The position numbers were made by a program, and so were the translations under genes. A DNA stretch of 64,000 nt from an uncultured Collinsella sp. (GTDB lineage: Bacteria > Actinomycetota > Coriobacteriia > Coriobacteriales > Coriobacteriaceae), in the NCBI GenBank assembly GCA_902470905.1, contig CABRIC010000001.1, positions 1 through 64,000 of the forward strand, written 5' to 3'. The stretch's first letter is position 1, and each line of letters starts with the position of its first letter. Of the stretch, positions 34,665 through 44,016 are shown piece after piece. The notes under the pieces are model-generated. The model was given only the letters and a program-made list of their open reading frames with translations. It made no database searches and was not told where the DNA came from.

Positions 34665-35377
34665 TCATCACCCTCTTTGGCGATCGGGTCAGCGGTAGTC
34701 GCGGTAGCCACGCCAGCATCAACCGAAGCGGAAACATTCTGAGCCCTAGCGACCGCCGATGCCGGACCAACCTGAATATCCCCGCGTGCCCAATCACCAT
34801 CGAGCGCACGCGCCACCCAGTGATAGATGGGAATCGTGAAGAAGATCAGCGCGGCAAAGGGGCCAGCACCAAACAGGACCATCAGCAAAAAGAACAGCAG
34901 CCAGCACACGGCCCAATACGGGAACGACTGGAACGGGCCCTTCACCGGAGTCGAGCCAACTGCGCCGCCACTCGTCACCTGCGCCGTAGCAGCATTGGCG
35001 GCCTGCGCACTCCAGCTTGCCGCTTGTGCCGCCTTGGCCGCAGCATCACTCGCCTGTGTTGCCGCCTCGGTGGCGCGCGCCGCCGCCTCATGGGTGCGGG
35101 CACGTTCCGCCGCCTCGGCCTCGCGCTGACGGGCGCGGTCCTCGTTCTCAAACTCGATATCGTCCTCGATCTCGTCGCTCGGATTGAGCAGCTCGTCCAG
35201 GCTCACGCCATAGAGCTTGGCGAGCGAGATCAAGTTCTCAGTATCGGGCGAGCTCTCCGCGCGCTCCCATTTACTGACCGCCTGGCGCGACAGCCCCAGC
35301 TTTCGCGCCAGCCCTTCTTGGCTAAAGCCCTTGCTGCGGCGAAGGTCGGCGAGCCGCTGCGCAGTTTCTACATTCAT
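34661..35377 (-). CDS. XRE-family regulator with C-terminal membrane region
   Basis: A 238-residue protein. Residues 1-64 are a helix-turn-helix of the Cro/CI type (GLSRQAVSKWERAESSPDTENL). Residues ~75-125 are charged, then strongly alanine-rich and probably coiled (AARATEAATQASDAAAKA). Two hydrophobic segments follow (WAVCWLLFFLLMVLFGAG; FAALIFFTIPIYHWVA), so the regulator is probably membrane-tethered. ATG 35377 follows TAGGAGGAA; the longer frame to 35626 is not supported. It overlaps the DUF4097 gene and probably controls it in response to an envelope signal. Confidence 0.85.
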   Translation of the reverse strand: MNVETAQRLADLRRSKGFSQEGLARKLGLSRQAVSKWERAESSPDTENLISLAKLYGVSLDELLNPSDEIEDDIEFENEDRARQREAEAAERARTHEAAARATEAATQASDAAAKAAQAASWSAQAANAATAQVTSGGAVGSTPVKGPFQSFPYWAVCWLLFFLLMVLFGAGPFAALIFFTIPIYHWVARALDGDWARGDIQVGPASAVARAQNVSASVDAGVATATTADPIAKEGDE

Positions 35378-35644
35378 GGTTCCTCCTATGTGATGCCAGC
35401 CGTGCCGCCGGACCGTTTTTGTTCTTAAGGCGCCTTGCACAGTTAAAAATCTATCCGCCACTGCCAAAAGCATGCCACCTATTCTAGTGAGATTTTTGAC
35501 AACCGCCGGTTGCGGGTACATATGAGCTGCGGAAATGTGTCCAAACAAAGCAATGGCACCTAGCTCGGTTGTCCCCGTTGCGGCGTTAACGGTAGTATGG
35601 TCGTACTGTTTATTTCGCACCGCCAACGGAGGGAGTTCCGCGCC

Positions 35645-36517
35645 GTGAACCGCGATTTCGCCTCATCGCTCATCCAGCTCAACAACACGTTCTATCGCGA
35701 GCACTCCGCCTCCTTCTCCGATACGCGCCAGGCCCCGTGGCCCGGCTGGGTTCGCACCATGGACATCGCGCTCGAACAGCTCAACGTCGCCACGATCGAG
35801 CATCCCGTCCGCATCTTCGATCTTGCCTGCGGCAATATGCGATTCGAGAACTTTGCCGCCGGCGGCGCACTTGCCGCCAAGGGCGTCGACGGCGCAAACC
35901 CCTCGGCAGACGCCAGCTGTCCGTTTGAGTTCTATGGCGTCGACTCGTGCCAAGACCTGGCCATCGATGCACGCGGTCACGCCCTGCGCATTCCCAACCT
36001 GCACTTCCAGGAACTCGACGTGCTCGATGCCCTCATGAAGCTCAACCCCGCCGAGACGCCCGACGTGCTTTTCGACGCCCCGCTCGCCGATATCTCGGTC
36101 TGCTTTGGCTTTATGCACCACGTGCCGTCGTGCGAGTACCGCGTACGCGTGCTCGACGCCCTGGTGCGGCAAACGAGCCCGGGCGGCATCATCGCCATCA
36201 GCTTTTGGGAGTTTATGAACGACGAGCGCATGGCGCGCAAGGCCGTTCGAGCCGAAGCCCGCGCCGAGCTCACCCCGCCGTTTGAGGGTTACGATTCCGC
36301 GCAGTTTGAAGCCGGCGACCACCTCATTGGCTGGCAAAACGACCGCCACGCCTACCGCTATTGTCATCACTTTGACGATCAGCAGATCACCGACCTGGTG
36401 CGCGGCGTCCGTACGTTCTACAAGAGCGGCGAGGTTCCCGTGCGCGAGCTTGAGCGCTTCCATGCCGACGGTCGCAGCGGCGAGCTCAACCGCTATGTGA
36501 TTCTCAAGCGCCTGTAG
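35645..36517 (+). CDS. Class I SAM-dependent methyltransferase
   Basis: A 290-residue protein with the SAM-binding motif IFDLACGNMRFENF (residues ~43-56), an acidic strand-end segment GVDSCQDLAIDARG and SVCFGFMHHVPS, matching class I methyltransferases. The GTG start at 35645 has GGAGGGAG 9 bases upstream. It lies upstream of trmB on the same strand with a 118-bp gap. The substrate is unknown. Confidence 0.82.
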   Translation: MNRDFASSLIQLNNTFYREHSASFSDTRQAPWPGWVRTMDIALEQLNVATIEHPVRIFDLACGNMRFENFAAGGALAAKGVDGANPSADASCPFEFYGVDSCQDLAIDARGHALRIPNLHFQELDVLDALMKLNPAETPDVLFDAPLADISVCFGFMHHVPSCEYRVRVLDALVRQTSPGGIIAISFWEFMNDERMARKAVRAEARAELTPPFEGYDSAQFEAGDHLIGWQNDRHAYRYCHHFDDQQITDLVRGVRTFYKSGEVPVRELERFHADGRSGELNRYVILKRL

Positions 36518-36635
36518 GCATCGACGACTCGCCGCCGAGCCGCACCGCATCTTCCGGGCAAACTATGCCCGCCCTTTTTCAATCCATTGACGGAACGTGC
36601 AGCTATGCGTTCCATACTTATGACCAAGGAGCCTC

Positions 36636-37475
36636 ATGAGAGCCGTCCACGTTCGCACGCCTAAGAACTTTGTGCTCGAAGAGCGCCTGGAGCGCTACGC
36701 CGATGCGATCGAGACGAACCCCGAGGCCTATGCCGGAGATTGGCGCGCGGCTTGCGCGCCAGTTGGCAGCGTCTCGTTCACCCGCCTTCATCTGGATCTG
36801 GGCTGCGGCAAGGGCACCTATCTGGTTGAGCGAGCTCGCCGTGAACCCAACACGCTCTTTATCGGTATGGACCAGGAGCCCATCTGCATTGCCTATGCCG
36901 CGCAGAAGATCTGCGAGCAGGAGCTGTCCAATGCACTCGTCCTGCCCCGAGGCGCCGCATCGCTGCCGCAGCTGTTTGCCGCAGGCGAGCTCGATGCCAT
37001 CACCATCAACTTTCCCACGCCGCAGCCCAAGGCCAAGTACGCCAAAAAACGACTCGTCCATGTCGACCATCTGATGCTCTACCGCCCGCTCTTTGCAGCC
37101 GGCGCCACCGTCACGCTGCGAACCGACAGCAAGCCATTGCGCGACTATGCCCTGGGGCAGTTTGCCGCGGCCGGCTACGACACACTTTGGGTAAGTGACG
37201 ACGTTCGCCGCGACCATCCCGAGCATCCCGAGACCGAGTACGAGTGCCGCACGCGCGAGATGGGTGCCGCCGTCTATGGCATTTGTGCCACACCCGGCGC
37301 GCAGCCAACCGACGAACAGCTCGCGGCGGGCCGCGCGCAGGAGCAAAGCCTTGCCTGCTACCTGCCCGACAACCTCGATGAGCTCACCTATATACCTCTG
37401 GGCATGGAAGAGGCCGTCGAGAACTTTAGAAACCGCGCCCGCAAAGGCAAGAAGCGCCTGCCGCAAGAGTCCTAG
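36636..37475 (+). CDS. trmB: tRNA (guanine-N7)-methyltransferase-like protein
   Basis: A 279-residue protein of the TrmB family, which methylates G46 in the variable loop of tRNAs. Supporting motifs are LHLDLGCGKGTYLVERARR (SAM loop), FIGMDQEP and INFPTPQPKAKYAKKRLVH. The last corresponds to the NFPDPWPKKRH motif of the family with changes at D and W, so activity or target may be modified. The C-terminal ~70 residues extend beyond the usual TrmB length. The start follows AAGGAG. A 123-bp repeat element lies 66 bp downstream. Confidence 0.85.
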   Translation: MRAVHVRTPKNFVLEERLERYADAIETNPEAYAGDWRAACAPVGSVSFTRLHLDLGCGKGTYLVERARREPNTLFIGMDQEPICIAYAAQKICEQELSNALVLPRGAASLPQLFAAGELDAITINFPTPQPKAKYAKKRLVHVDHLMLYRPLFAAGATVTLRTDSKPLRDYALGQFAAAGYDTLWVSDDVRRDHPEHPETEYECRTREMGAAVYGICATPGAQPTDEQLAAGRAQEQSLACYLPDNLDELTYIPLGMEEAVENFRNRARKGKKRLPQES

Positions 37476-37540
37476 GGGCTTCTGATGGTCGCGGCGTCGG
37501 CAAACAAGCGCAAATAGGCACCAGCGAACGGCCCTCAAGC

Positions 37541-37663
37541 CTAAGTGAGTAGACTTTTTTGCAATCGCCAAGCACATCCCGCATAGCGAAAACTAAAACC
37601 GCAGGTAGAACCCTTGCGCAAAAGCTATGTGCTCGCGACATTGCAAAAAGTCTACTCACTTAG
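37541..37663 (+). repeat. 123-bp inverted-end repeat element, copy 1
   Basis: The ends are CTAAGTGAGTAGACTTTTTT and its near-perfect inverse (AAAAAGTCTACTCACTTAG). The internal core AAACCGCAGGTAGA is shared with copies 2 and 3. The terminal CTAAGTGAGTAG contains TAA, TGA and TAG in three different frames. Located between trmB and the HelY-like helicase. Confidence 0.9.
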
Positions 37664-37785
37664 CTAGCGACTACACTAAACGGCTGGGCAGAACGCCCAT
37701 TTCCTGCATTTTCTCGCGCGCTGGCACCCCGCGCCGCTGCTACGCCATAATAGTTGGCGGACAAACGGCGAGAGAAAGCAACCAC

Positions 37786-40467
37786 ATGGCACAGACCACG
37801 ACAGATACTTCCGCCAGCACCGTTTCTGGCGCCGGCGCCGCCAGCTCGTTCTCGGGCGGCACGGGAACCGAAGCCGAATTCGGCTCGCTCGGCGCGCTCT
37901 CCCCCACCTGGTGGGAGCCCGAGGACGGCAGCGAGCCCGAACCGTGGCTCACGCCCGATCAGGCCTTCGAGCGCTTCTTTGAATGGACGAGCGATCGCGG
38001 TATTGAGCTGTGGGACCACCAGGAAGAGGCCCTCATGGATCTAGCCGCCGGTGACCATGTCATTTTGGGAACACCGACCGGATCGGGCAAGTCGCTTGTC
38101 GCGCTGGGCATGCTCTTTATGGGCATGGCACAGGGCAAGCGCTGCTACTACACGGCTCCTATCAAGGCTCTGGTCAGCGAAAAGTTCTTCGATCTGGTAC
38201 AGGTACTCGGCCGCGATAACGTTGGCATGATCACCGGCGACACGCATATCAACACCAAGGCTCCCGTCATCTGCTGCACGGCCGAAATCCTTGCCAACGA
38301 TGCGCTGCGCGAGGGCGAGGATGCCGATGTGGGCTGCGTGGCCATGGACGAGTTCCACTACTTTGCCGACCCCGACCGCGGCTGGGCCTGGCAGGTGCCG
38401 CTGCTCACCCTGCCCCACACGCAGTTTATGCTCATGAGCGCCACACTTGGCGATGTCACTGCAATCGCCGCCTCTCTCGAAGAGCACACCGGTGCTACCT
38501 GCGACTTGGTCGTCGATGCCCCGCGCCCCGTGCCGCTGAGCTACGACTACGTGACGACCTCGCTCGAGGGCACGGTCGAGCTCGCCATGCGCCGTGGAGA
38601 GGCCCCGCTCTATATCGTGCACTTTAGCCAGGACGCCGCCCTTGCGACGGCGCAGTCGCTTGCCAATTTCGGCATCGCCAGCAAAGAGCAGCGCGAAGCC
38701 ATCAAGGAAGCCGCCAAAGGCACGAGCTTCTCCACGGCTTTCGGCAAGATCCTCAAGCGCTTGCTCGGCTGTGGCGTCGGCGTGCACCACGCCGGTATGC
38801 TGCCGCGCTATCGTCTGCTGGTCGAGCGCTTGGCGCAGCAGGGCCTACTGCCCGTCATTTGCGGCACCGACACGCTCGGCGTTGGCATCAACGTACCCAT
38901 CCATACCGTGGTGCTCACCGCGCTCACCAAGTTCGATGGCTACAAGATGCGTCGCCTGCGCGCCCGTGAGTTCCATCAGATCGCTGGTCGCGCCGGGCGC
39001 TCGGGCTTTGACACCGAGGGCATGGTGATCGCCGAGGCCCCGGAGCACGAGATCGAGAACGCAAAGCTCATGGCCAAGGCGGGCGACGACCCCAAGAAGC
39101 TCCGTAAAATTAAAAAGAAAAAGGCCCCCGAGGGCTTTGTCACATGGAACAAGCAGACCTTTGAGCGCCTGATCGAGACGCAGCCCGAGACACTCAAGCC
39201 ACGCCTGCGTATCACGCACTCCATGGTGATTAGCGTGGTCGAGCAGGGCGGCGATGCCCGAGTCCGCGTACACGACCTCATCGAGACGAGTCTGCAGACT
39301 CCCGAGGAAAAGGCAAAGCTCGAGGTTCGTGCCGACGAAATCTTCGCCACGCTCATCGATTCCGGCGTCGTCGTTCGCACCGAGGTGCCGCCCGCGCCTG
39401 ACGCTCCGGCTGACGCCGCACCAGACATCGACTATGCGCTGACGGTCGATCTGCCCGAGGACTTTGCGCTCGACCAGCCGCTCTCGCCGTTTTTGCTTGC
39501 CGCGCTGGAGCTGCTCGACCCCGAGAGTGAGACCTATACCATGGATCTGATCTCGATGGTCGAGGCAACGCTCGAGGACCCCAAGCAGGTATTGCGCGCA
39601 CAGGAGCGCGCCGCGCGCGACCACGCGATGGCCGAAATGAAGGCTGACGGCGTCGATTATGAGGAACGCCTGGAGCGCATCCAGGATGTCACCTACGAAA
39701 AGCCGCTCGAGGACTTGCTCGATGCCGCCTTCGACAAGTACTGCCAGGAAGTACCCTGGGCCAACGACTATCAGCTCTCGCCCAAGAGCGTCCTGCGCGA
39801 TATGTTGGAGAGCGCGAGCGATTTTAAGGGTTACATTCAAAAGCTCGGCATCGCCCGCTCCGAGGGCATTTTGCTGCGCTACCTGGCAGAGGCCTACCGC
39901 TCGCTCGACCGCACCGTGCCCATCGAGAAGCGTGACGAGCGCCTACGCGACATTATCTCGTGGCTGGGCTTTGTGGTGCGCTCGGTAGACTCGAGCCTGG
40001 TGGACGAGTGGGAGAATGCCGGCAACCCAGCAGCCCTCGACGCCGCGCCGCCGCAGGGCATCGACGAGGTCGTGGCGGACCGTCGCGGCTGCACGCTGTT
40101 GGTGCGCAACGCGCTCTTCCGCCGCGTGACCCTTGCCGCCCGCGAGCACATTCGCGACTTGGGCGAGCTCGACGACGACTGGGGCATGAGCGAGATCCGC
40201 TGGCAAAAAGCACTCGACGCTTACCACGAGCAGCACGAGGAAATCCTCACCGACGGAGATGCCCGCAGCGCCGCGATGTTTTCCATCGACGAGTCCGACG
40301 AGAAGACCGCGCACGTATGGCACGTGCACCAGATCTTTGCCGACGAGGATGGCGACCACGATTTTGGCATCATGGGCGATGTCGATCTGGACGCCACGCA
40401 AGACGGCGGCGAGGTCATCTTCAAAAACTACCGCGTCGGCTTTATCGAGGACCTGCTCGAGGACTAG
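37786..40467 (+). CDS. Ski2/HelY-like DEAD/DEAH-box RNA helicase
   Basis: An 893-residue SF2 helicase. Motif I is TPTGSGKSLVA, motif II MDEFHYFADPDRG, motif III LMSATLGD, motif V GTDTLGVGINVP and motif VI QIAGRAGRSGFD. The long C-terminal half is helical and similar in layout to Ski2/Mtr4-type and mycobacterial HelY helicases, which act in RNA processing. ATG 37786 gives a Ser/Thr/Ala-rich leader. The ribosome site (GAGAGAAAG) is modest. The upstream open frame runs through the 123-bp repeat and is not coding. It ends at a strong bidirectional terminator. Confidence 0.88.
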   Translation: MAQTTTDTSASTVSGAGAASSFSGGTGTEAEFGSLGALSPTWWEPEDGSEPEPWLTPDQAFERFFEWTSDRGIELWDHQEEALMDLAAGDHVILGTPTGSGKSLVALGMLFMGMAQGKRCYYTAPIKALVSEKFFDLVQVLGRDNVGMITGDTHINTKAPVICCTAEILANDALREGEDADVGCVAMDEFHYFADPDRGWAWQVPLLTLPHTQFMLMSATLGDVTAIAASLEEHTGATCDLVVDAPRPVPLSYDYVTTSLEGTVELAMRRGEAPLYIVHFSQDAALATAQSLANFGIASKEQREAIKEAAKGTSFSTAFGKILKRLLGCGVGVHHAGMLPRYRLLVERLAQQGLLPVICGTDTLGVGINVPIHTVVLTALTKFDGYKMRRLRAREFHQIAGRAGRSGFDTEGMVIAEAPEHEIENAKLMAKAGDDPKKLRKIKKKKAPEGFVTWNKQTFERLIETQPETLKPRLRITHSMVISVVEQGGDARVRVHDLIETSLQTPEEKAKLEVRADEIFATLIDSGVVVRTEVPPAPDAPADAAPDIDYALTVDLPEDFALDQPLSPFLLAALELLDPESETYTMDLISMVEATLEDPKQVLRAQERAARDHAMAEMKADGVDYEERLERIQDVTYEKPLEDLLDAAFDKYCQEVPWANDYQLSPKSVLRDMLESASDFKGYIQKLGIARSEGILLRYLAEAYRSLDRTVPIEKRDERLRDIISWLGFVVRSVDSSLVDEWENAGNPAALDAAPPQGIDEVVADRRGCTLLVRNALFRRVTLAAREHIRDLGELDDDWGMSEIRWQKALDAYHEQHEEILTDGDARSAAMFSIDESDEKTAHVWHVHQIFADEDGDHDFGIMGDVDLDATQDGGEVIFKNYRVGFIEDLLED

Positions 40468-40489
40468 CCGTACATACTGGAACGAAATG

Positions 40490-40529
40490 AAGTGGGGCCG
40501 CTGGCAACATCGCCAGCGGCCCCACTTTT
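40490..40529. terminator. Bidirectional terminator between helicase and DUF2130 gene
   Basis: AAGTGGGGCCGCTGGC pairs with GCCAGCGGCCCCACTT around a 6-base loop, followed by TTG. The symmetrical AA/TT flanks suit both convergent genes. Confidence 0.88.
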
Positions 40530-40546
40530 GCACTATATGCTATGCC

Positions 40547-42304
40547 TTACTCGGCATCCTCGACCTCATATGAATCCGCCTCGGCGGGCTCATCGTTTGT
40601 CTCCGTCGCAGCCCCGCGCGCCTCGTCAAACGCCGCCTTCATGGTCTTGTTACCCCAGGTGAGCTTGCGAATGGTAAGATCGTCGGCCTTCTTGTTGGCC
40701 AGGCGCAGATTGTTCTCGGAGGACAGCAACGCCTCCTTGGTTTTCTGCAAATGGCTAATCGTCTTGTCGATCTCATCGATCGCCGTTTGAAACTTGCGGC
40801 TCGCGATCTCGTAGTTGCGACCGAAATCATTCTTGAACTTTTCCATCTTGGCTTCGAAGTTCGTAACGTCGATATTCTGCTGTTTGTACTCCGCCAGCTC
40901 CTGCTTATAGCGAAGCGAACCCATGGCGGCGTTGCGAAGAAGCGTGATCATGGGAATAAAGAACTGTGGGCGAATCACGTACATCTTCTCGTAGCGATAG
41001 CTCACGTCCACGATGCCGGCATTGTAAAGCTCGCTCTCGGGCTCGAGCAGCGTGCAGAGCACTGCATACTCACAGCCCTTCTGGCGACGATCGTGGTCGA
41101 GCTTCTTAAAGAAGTCCTCGTTCTTGTGCTTGGTCGCAGTCTCGTCGTTCTCGTTTTTCATCTCGAACATAATCGAAATGACCTCGTTGCCGCTCGCGTC
41201 GCACTCGCGGAAGATAAAGTCGCCCTTGGTGCCCTCGGACGCATCGTTATCTTTCTCAAAGTACGCGTTAGGAAACGCCGTCATGCGTAGGCGGTTAAAC
41301 TCGGTCTCGCAGTGCTGCTCGAGCGACTCGCCCACCATCTTGGTGGACAGGCGGATCTTCATTTCCTTAAGGCGCTCAATCTCTTCGTCCTTGTAGCGGA
41401 TCAACTCGTCGCTCACGCGCTTGGCCTGCGCGAGCTCAAGCTCGTGGGCTGCCTTGGCCTGTTCCTCACGCGAATCGCGCACCGCCAGCTCACTCGTCAG
41501 CTTGGCACGTGCCTCATCGCGCTCTCGCTCCGCCGCGGCGACCGCCTCCGATAGGTTCATTTTGGCCGTCAGCTCCTGCTCGCGCAGCTGGGCACGCAGG
41601 CCCTCGGCCTCTTGCTCGGACTGAGCCTTTGCGGCGGAAAACTTCTCTTGCACCTTCGCGCGATAGTCAGCAAGCGCGCGCTCGGCCTCGCTGCGAGCGG
41701 CATCGAGCTCACGCTGCGACTCTGCCGCGGCAGCGGCAAGCGCCATCTCCTGGGCCTTGTCCGCCGCGGCAAGCCTGGCCTGCAGCTCGGCAATCTGAGC
41801 GTCGCGTGCAGCTAAATCGTTTTGAGCAGCGTTGCGCGCCGCCGACTCGGCAAGCTTTGCTTCGTCATCTTTGCGCCCAAGCTGCGCACGCAGGCTATCA
41901 ATCTCACGCTGGAGTTCGGCATTCTCTTTTTGAGCATTGGCTCGTGCCTCAACCGCCGCGCGCTGGCTTGCACTCTCGCGCTCTGCGGCAGCGCCCTCGA
42001 GCTTAGCGCGCAGCTCGGCAAGCTCAGCATCGCGCTTGGCAACCTCTTGCGCCAGTTTCTGATCCGCAGTGTTCTTCTGCTCGACAAGCTGAGCATTGCG
42101 CTGAGACTCTGCCTGTTGCAAGGCAGCCGTCGAACGCGAGCGCTCAAGCTCCAGCGCCTGCTCACCCTCACGCTGGACTGCCTTCACACGCTCATCCAGG
42201 TCGCGCGAGAACTCGGCATCGCGCACCTGCTTGACGATATCCGCATAGCCGGATGCATCGACCTTAAAAACTTCGCCGCAATGCGGGCACTTGATCTCGT
42301 TCAT
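40547..42304 (-). CDS. DUF2130 coiled-coil protein
   Basis: A 585-residue protein. It starts with a zinc-knuckle-like CPHCGEVF (residues 6-13), continues with about 290 residues of Ala/Glu/Arg-rich coiled coil, and ends with the DUF2130 domain ([64 protein letters not shown]). The last region resembles nuclease-type folds with conserved acidic and Lys residues. The function is not established. The ribosome site GAGGAGCT precedes ATG 42304. Confidence 0.88.
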   Translation of the reverse strand: MNEIKCPHCGEVFKVDASGYADIVKQVRDAEFSRDLDERVKAVQREGEQALELERSRSTAALQQAESQRNAQLVEQKNTADQKLAQEVAKRDAELAELRAKLEGAAAERESASQRAAVEARANAQKENAELQREIDSLRAQLGRKDDEAKLAESAARNAAQNDLAARDAQIAELQARLAAADKAQEMALAAAAAESQRELDAARSEAERALADYRAKVQEKFSAAKAQSEQEAEGLRAQLREQELTAKMNLSEAVAAAERERDEARAKLTSELAVRDSREEQAKAAHELELAQAKRVSDELIRYKDEEIERLKEMKIRLSTKMVGESLEQHCETEFNRLRMTAFPNAYFEKDNDASEGTKGDFIFRECDASGNEVISIMFEMKNENDETATKHKNEDFFKKLDHDRRQKGCEYAVLCTLLEPESELYNAGIVDVSYRYEKMYVIRPQFFIPMITLLRNAAMGSLRYKQELAEYKQQNIDVTNFEAKMEKFKNDFGRNYEIASRKFQTAIDEIDKTISHLQKTKEALLSSENNLRLANKKADDLTIRKLTWGNKTMKAAFDEARGAATETNDEPAEADSYEVEDAE

Positions 42305-42361
42305 AGCAGCTCCTCGATGGACGCAAATATCAACCGGCTACACTCTACCGCGCCGCGCGGA

Positions 42362-42397
42362 CAAAAAAGGCGCCGCCGCCATAATGGCAACGGCGCC
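42362..42397 (-). terminator. Terminator after the phosphoesterase operon
   Basis: On the minus strand a GGCGCCG-type arm pairs with CGGCGCC, with inner GCCAT/ATGGC pairing, and is followed by TTTTTTGT. Confidence 0.85.
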
Positions 42398-42399
42398 AG

Positions 42400-42436
42400 A
42401 ACCACCACAAAGGTGCCTGTCCCCTTTGTGGTGGTT
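42400..42436. repeat. Perfect 14-bp hairpin with GGACAGG loop
   Basis: AACCACCACAAAGG pairs perfectly with CCTTTGTGGTGGTT, loop TGCCTGTCC. The loop (GGACAGGCA on the minus strand) matches the loop of the sngB-sngC hairpin although the stems are unrelated. Confidence 0.7.
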
Positions 42437-42454
42437 TGTGTGGTGGTTCGAGCA

Positions 42455-43000
42455 TTACAGTCCAAAGAAGCCCAGGATTTGATCCCGACTTACGGGCTTG
42501 TACTTGTTGGCATCGAGACCGACATCGTAGCGAAAGATAGGGCGTTCGCGGTCGCGGTTGCGCACGTTGGTGCGGTCTCCTCTGCTGTGGATATGCCCGT
42601 GTAGCATGATGGCGCCACGCGCCTTACCATTCCAGCTGAGCATGGGGTAATGGCTCATCACCAGACGATGGCCCTTGGCATAGCCGGGAGCAATCTCCAG
42701 GTAATCGCGCACGTCTTCCCAAATCTGCGGGGTGTCGGGATCTTCCCAGTCGCCGTCATGGTTACCGCGGATGAGCGTCACGTTCTGGCATTCGATACGC
42801 TCGCGCAGGCGCACCGCCTCCGCCAGGGGCAAACGATAGGTAAAGTCACCCAGAATATAGAGGCGGTCGTCCGCAGCCACGCACTCATTGATGGCATCGA
42901 TGACCTTGCGGTTCATCTCCTCGACCGAATCAAACGGCCGATCCATGTCGTGCAAGATATTCGTATCGCCCAGGTGCAGGTCGGCGGTAAACCACATCAT
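42455..43000 (-). CDS. Metallophosphoesterase
   Basis: A 181-residue calcineurin-like phosphoesterase. Metal-binding motifs appear in order: FTADLHLGD, LGDFTYR, RGNHDGD, VMSHYP and LHGHIHSR. It is of the small YfcE or ligase-associated type, with unknown substrate. ATG 43000 (first of a double ATG) is chosen because GAGG lies about 9 bases upstream; an ATG at 43015 has no ribosome site. Third gene of a HIRAN / small acidic protein / phosphoesterase set. Confidence 0.9.
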   Translation of the reverse strand: MMWFTADLHLGDTNILHDMDRPFDSVEEMNRKVIDAINECVAADDRLYILGDFTYRLPLAEAVRLRERIECQNVTLIRGNHDGDWEDPDTPQIWEDVRDYLEIAPGYAKGHRLVMSHYPMLSWNGKARGAIMLHGHIHSRGDRTNVRNRDRERPIFRYDVGLDANKYKPVSRDQILGFFGL

Positions 43001-43066
43001 CGTCTGTGTCCTCATTTCGCAACGCGTCTAACACGTGCCTAGTATACAGACGCTCTGGCGCGTCGG

Positions 43067-43246
43067 TTAGCCAAAGAGCCCGCCGAACAGTCCGTGGCGG
43101 CGCTTGTCTTGCTTTTTCGAAGCGTCACCCTGAGTTTTCTTGTCCTGCCGTTTCCTACGGCCCTGCTCCAACTCATCGTCATCGAGTAGCATATCCCACC
43201 CAAACGGATCGTCTGTCAGATCGAACAGGTCATCGTCATCAAACAT
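43067..43246 (-). CDS. Small charged protein, 59 residues
   Basis: This short frame starts at ATG 43246 with GGGAGAC upstream and ends at TAA 43067. The first half is very acidic (MFDDDDLFDLTDDPFGWDML), the middle is lysine/arginine-rich (RRKRQDKK; KKQDKRR), and it ends GLFGGLFG. It sits in the 66-base to 19-base gaps between the phosphoesterase and HIRAN genes on the same strand. Family not recognised. The split charge suggests a protein- or nucleic-acid-binding adaptor (speculative). Confidence 0.65.
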   Translation of the reverse strand: MFDDDDLFDLTDDPFGWDMLLDDDELEQGRRKRQDKKTQGDASKKQDKRRHGLFGGLFG

Positions 43247-43264
43247 GGCAGTCTCCCATACCGA

Positions 43265-43591
43265 TTAGCGAGCATCCACCACATAGAGCCCAACGCGCAC
43301 CTGATGCCACGGGCTGCGCTCGGGAGCAACCTGTTGCACGCGGGCCTCAAATACGTCCTCGTGGCCGTAATACATCATCAAGGACAGCGGGCCGACCTCG
43401 TTTCCCGGAACATAGCCAAGCTTGGTGTTGCCGTAATAGATCGCAACCGCCTCAGGGTCATGGGGATTATCGCGCTCGGCACACAGCGTCAGCTTATCGC
43501 CCGCTTTAAGATCGCCCAGGACCAAGGCGCCATCGGCATACTGAAATCCTGCAATGTGAAATGACAGAAGAACACGTGAAGGCTCGTACAT
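43265..43591 (-). CDS. HIRAN-domain protein
   Basis: A 108-residue protein made almost wholly of a HIRAN domain (FHIAGFQYADG; LCAERDNPHDPEAVAIYYGNTKLGYVP). HIRAN domains bind DNA ends or damaged DNA and are often fused to helicases; free-standing copies are common in bacteria. The start follows GAGGAGCT. It heads a possible three-gene operon with the small charged protein and the phosphoesterase, which could suggest a nucleic-acid repair role (inferred). Confidence 0.85.
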   Translation of the reverse strand: MYEPSRVLLSFHIAGFQYADGALVLGDLKAGDKLTLCAERDNPHDPEAVAIYYGNTKLGYVPGNEVGPLSLMMYYGHEDVFEARVQQVAPERSPWHQVRVGLYVVDAR

Positions 43592-43827
43592 AGCAGCTCC
43601 TCTAACAGCCGGATAAACCGGTGTGTAACCTTATTGAGAAGTCTACGGTCCCGTGCGGACACAAATACATCCTGCCTGCGTCCTTCAATCGTTTGCCTCA
43701 ACGCTTGCGCGACAGAACGCTTGCAGATAAGATAGGAACACGGATGGCACCCGTTGCCGCGGGTCTTGCCAACTCCGATACACGTTTTCATCGTGAGAAG
43801 TGGCCGTCTTCGCTTACGCGGGGGCGG
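43592..43827. other. Intergenic region downstream of the 27-residue peptide gene
   Basis: This 236-bp stretch has no supported gene. On the minus strand just after the peptide stop, GCCG and CGGC flank CGCGTAAGCG, a small hairpin typical of type I toxin messages. An antisense regulator could be encoded here, but none can be defined from sequence alone. Confidence 0.3.
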
Positions 43828-43911
43828 CTATTTCATTCGGCCGATAAACAGACCGAGTTCGATAGCCGCAATCAACAACGCCAATAACGAAATAACATCG
43901 CTTACGTTCAT
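43828..43911 (-). CDS. Putative 27-residue hydrophobic peptide (type I toxin / holin-like)
   Basis: The frame from ATG 43911 to TAG 43828 is preceded by AGAAGGGA at good spacing. The peptide is a single predicted membrane helix (VISLLALLIAAIELGLFIG) with an Asp near the start and a basic end (GRMK). This is the layout of small holin-like or type I toxins that depolarise the membrane. A hairpin follows the stop codon. No protein antitoxin is present, so control by antisense RNA would be expected. Too short for routine gene finders. Could be chance, but ribosome site and composition argue for a real gene. Confidence 0.5.
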   Translation of the reverse strand: MNVSDVISLLALLIAAIELGLFIGRMK

Positions 43912-43969
43912 ACCAAATCCCTTCTAAAGGGAGTTGGCCCATCCGTGCTCCATAACAGTAGTCTAACGC

Positions 43970-44008
43970 AAAATGCAGGTAATAGGAACACTTGTTCGTA
44001 TTACCTGC
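43970..44008 (-). terminator. Terminator after aldehyde dehydrogenase gene
   Basis: On the minus strand GCAGGTAATA pairs with TATTACCTGC, and an inner GAACA pairs with TGTTC, followed by ATTTTGC. It lies 9 bp after the aldehyde dehydrogenase stop codon. Confidence 0.8.
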
Positions 44009-44016
44009 GCCCTTTT

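Noticed and set aside
37627..37785. N-terminal extension of the HelY-like helicase through the 123-bp element
   Set aside because: The extra residues are encoded by the repeat and non-coding sequence; ATG 37786 begins a plausible protein.
43489..43791. A 100-codon minus-strand frame overlapping the HIRAN gene start
   Set aside because: It overlaps the better supported HIRAN gene, has mixed composition and no clear ribosome site.
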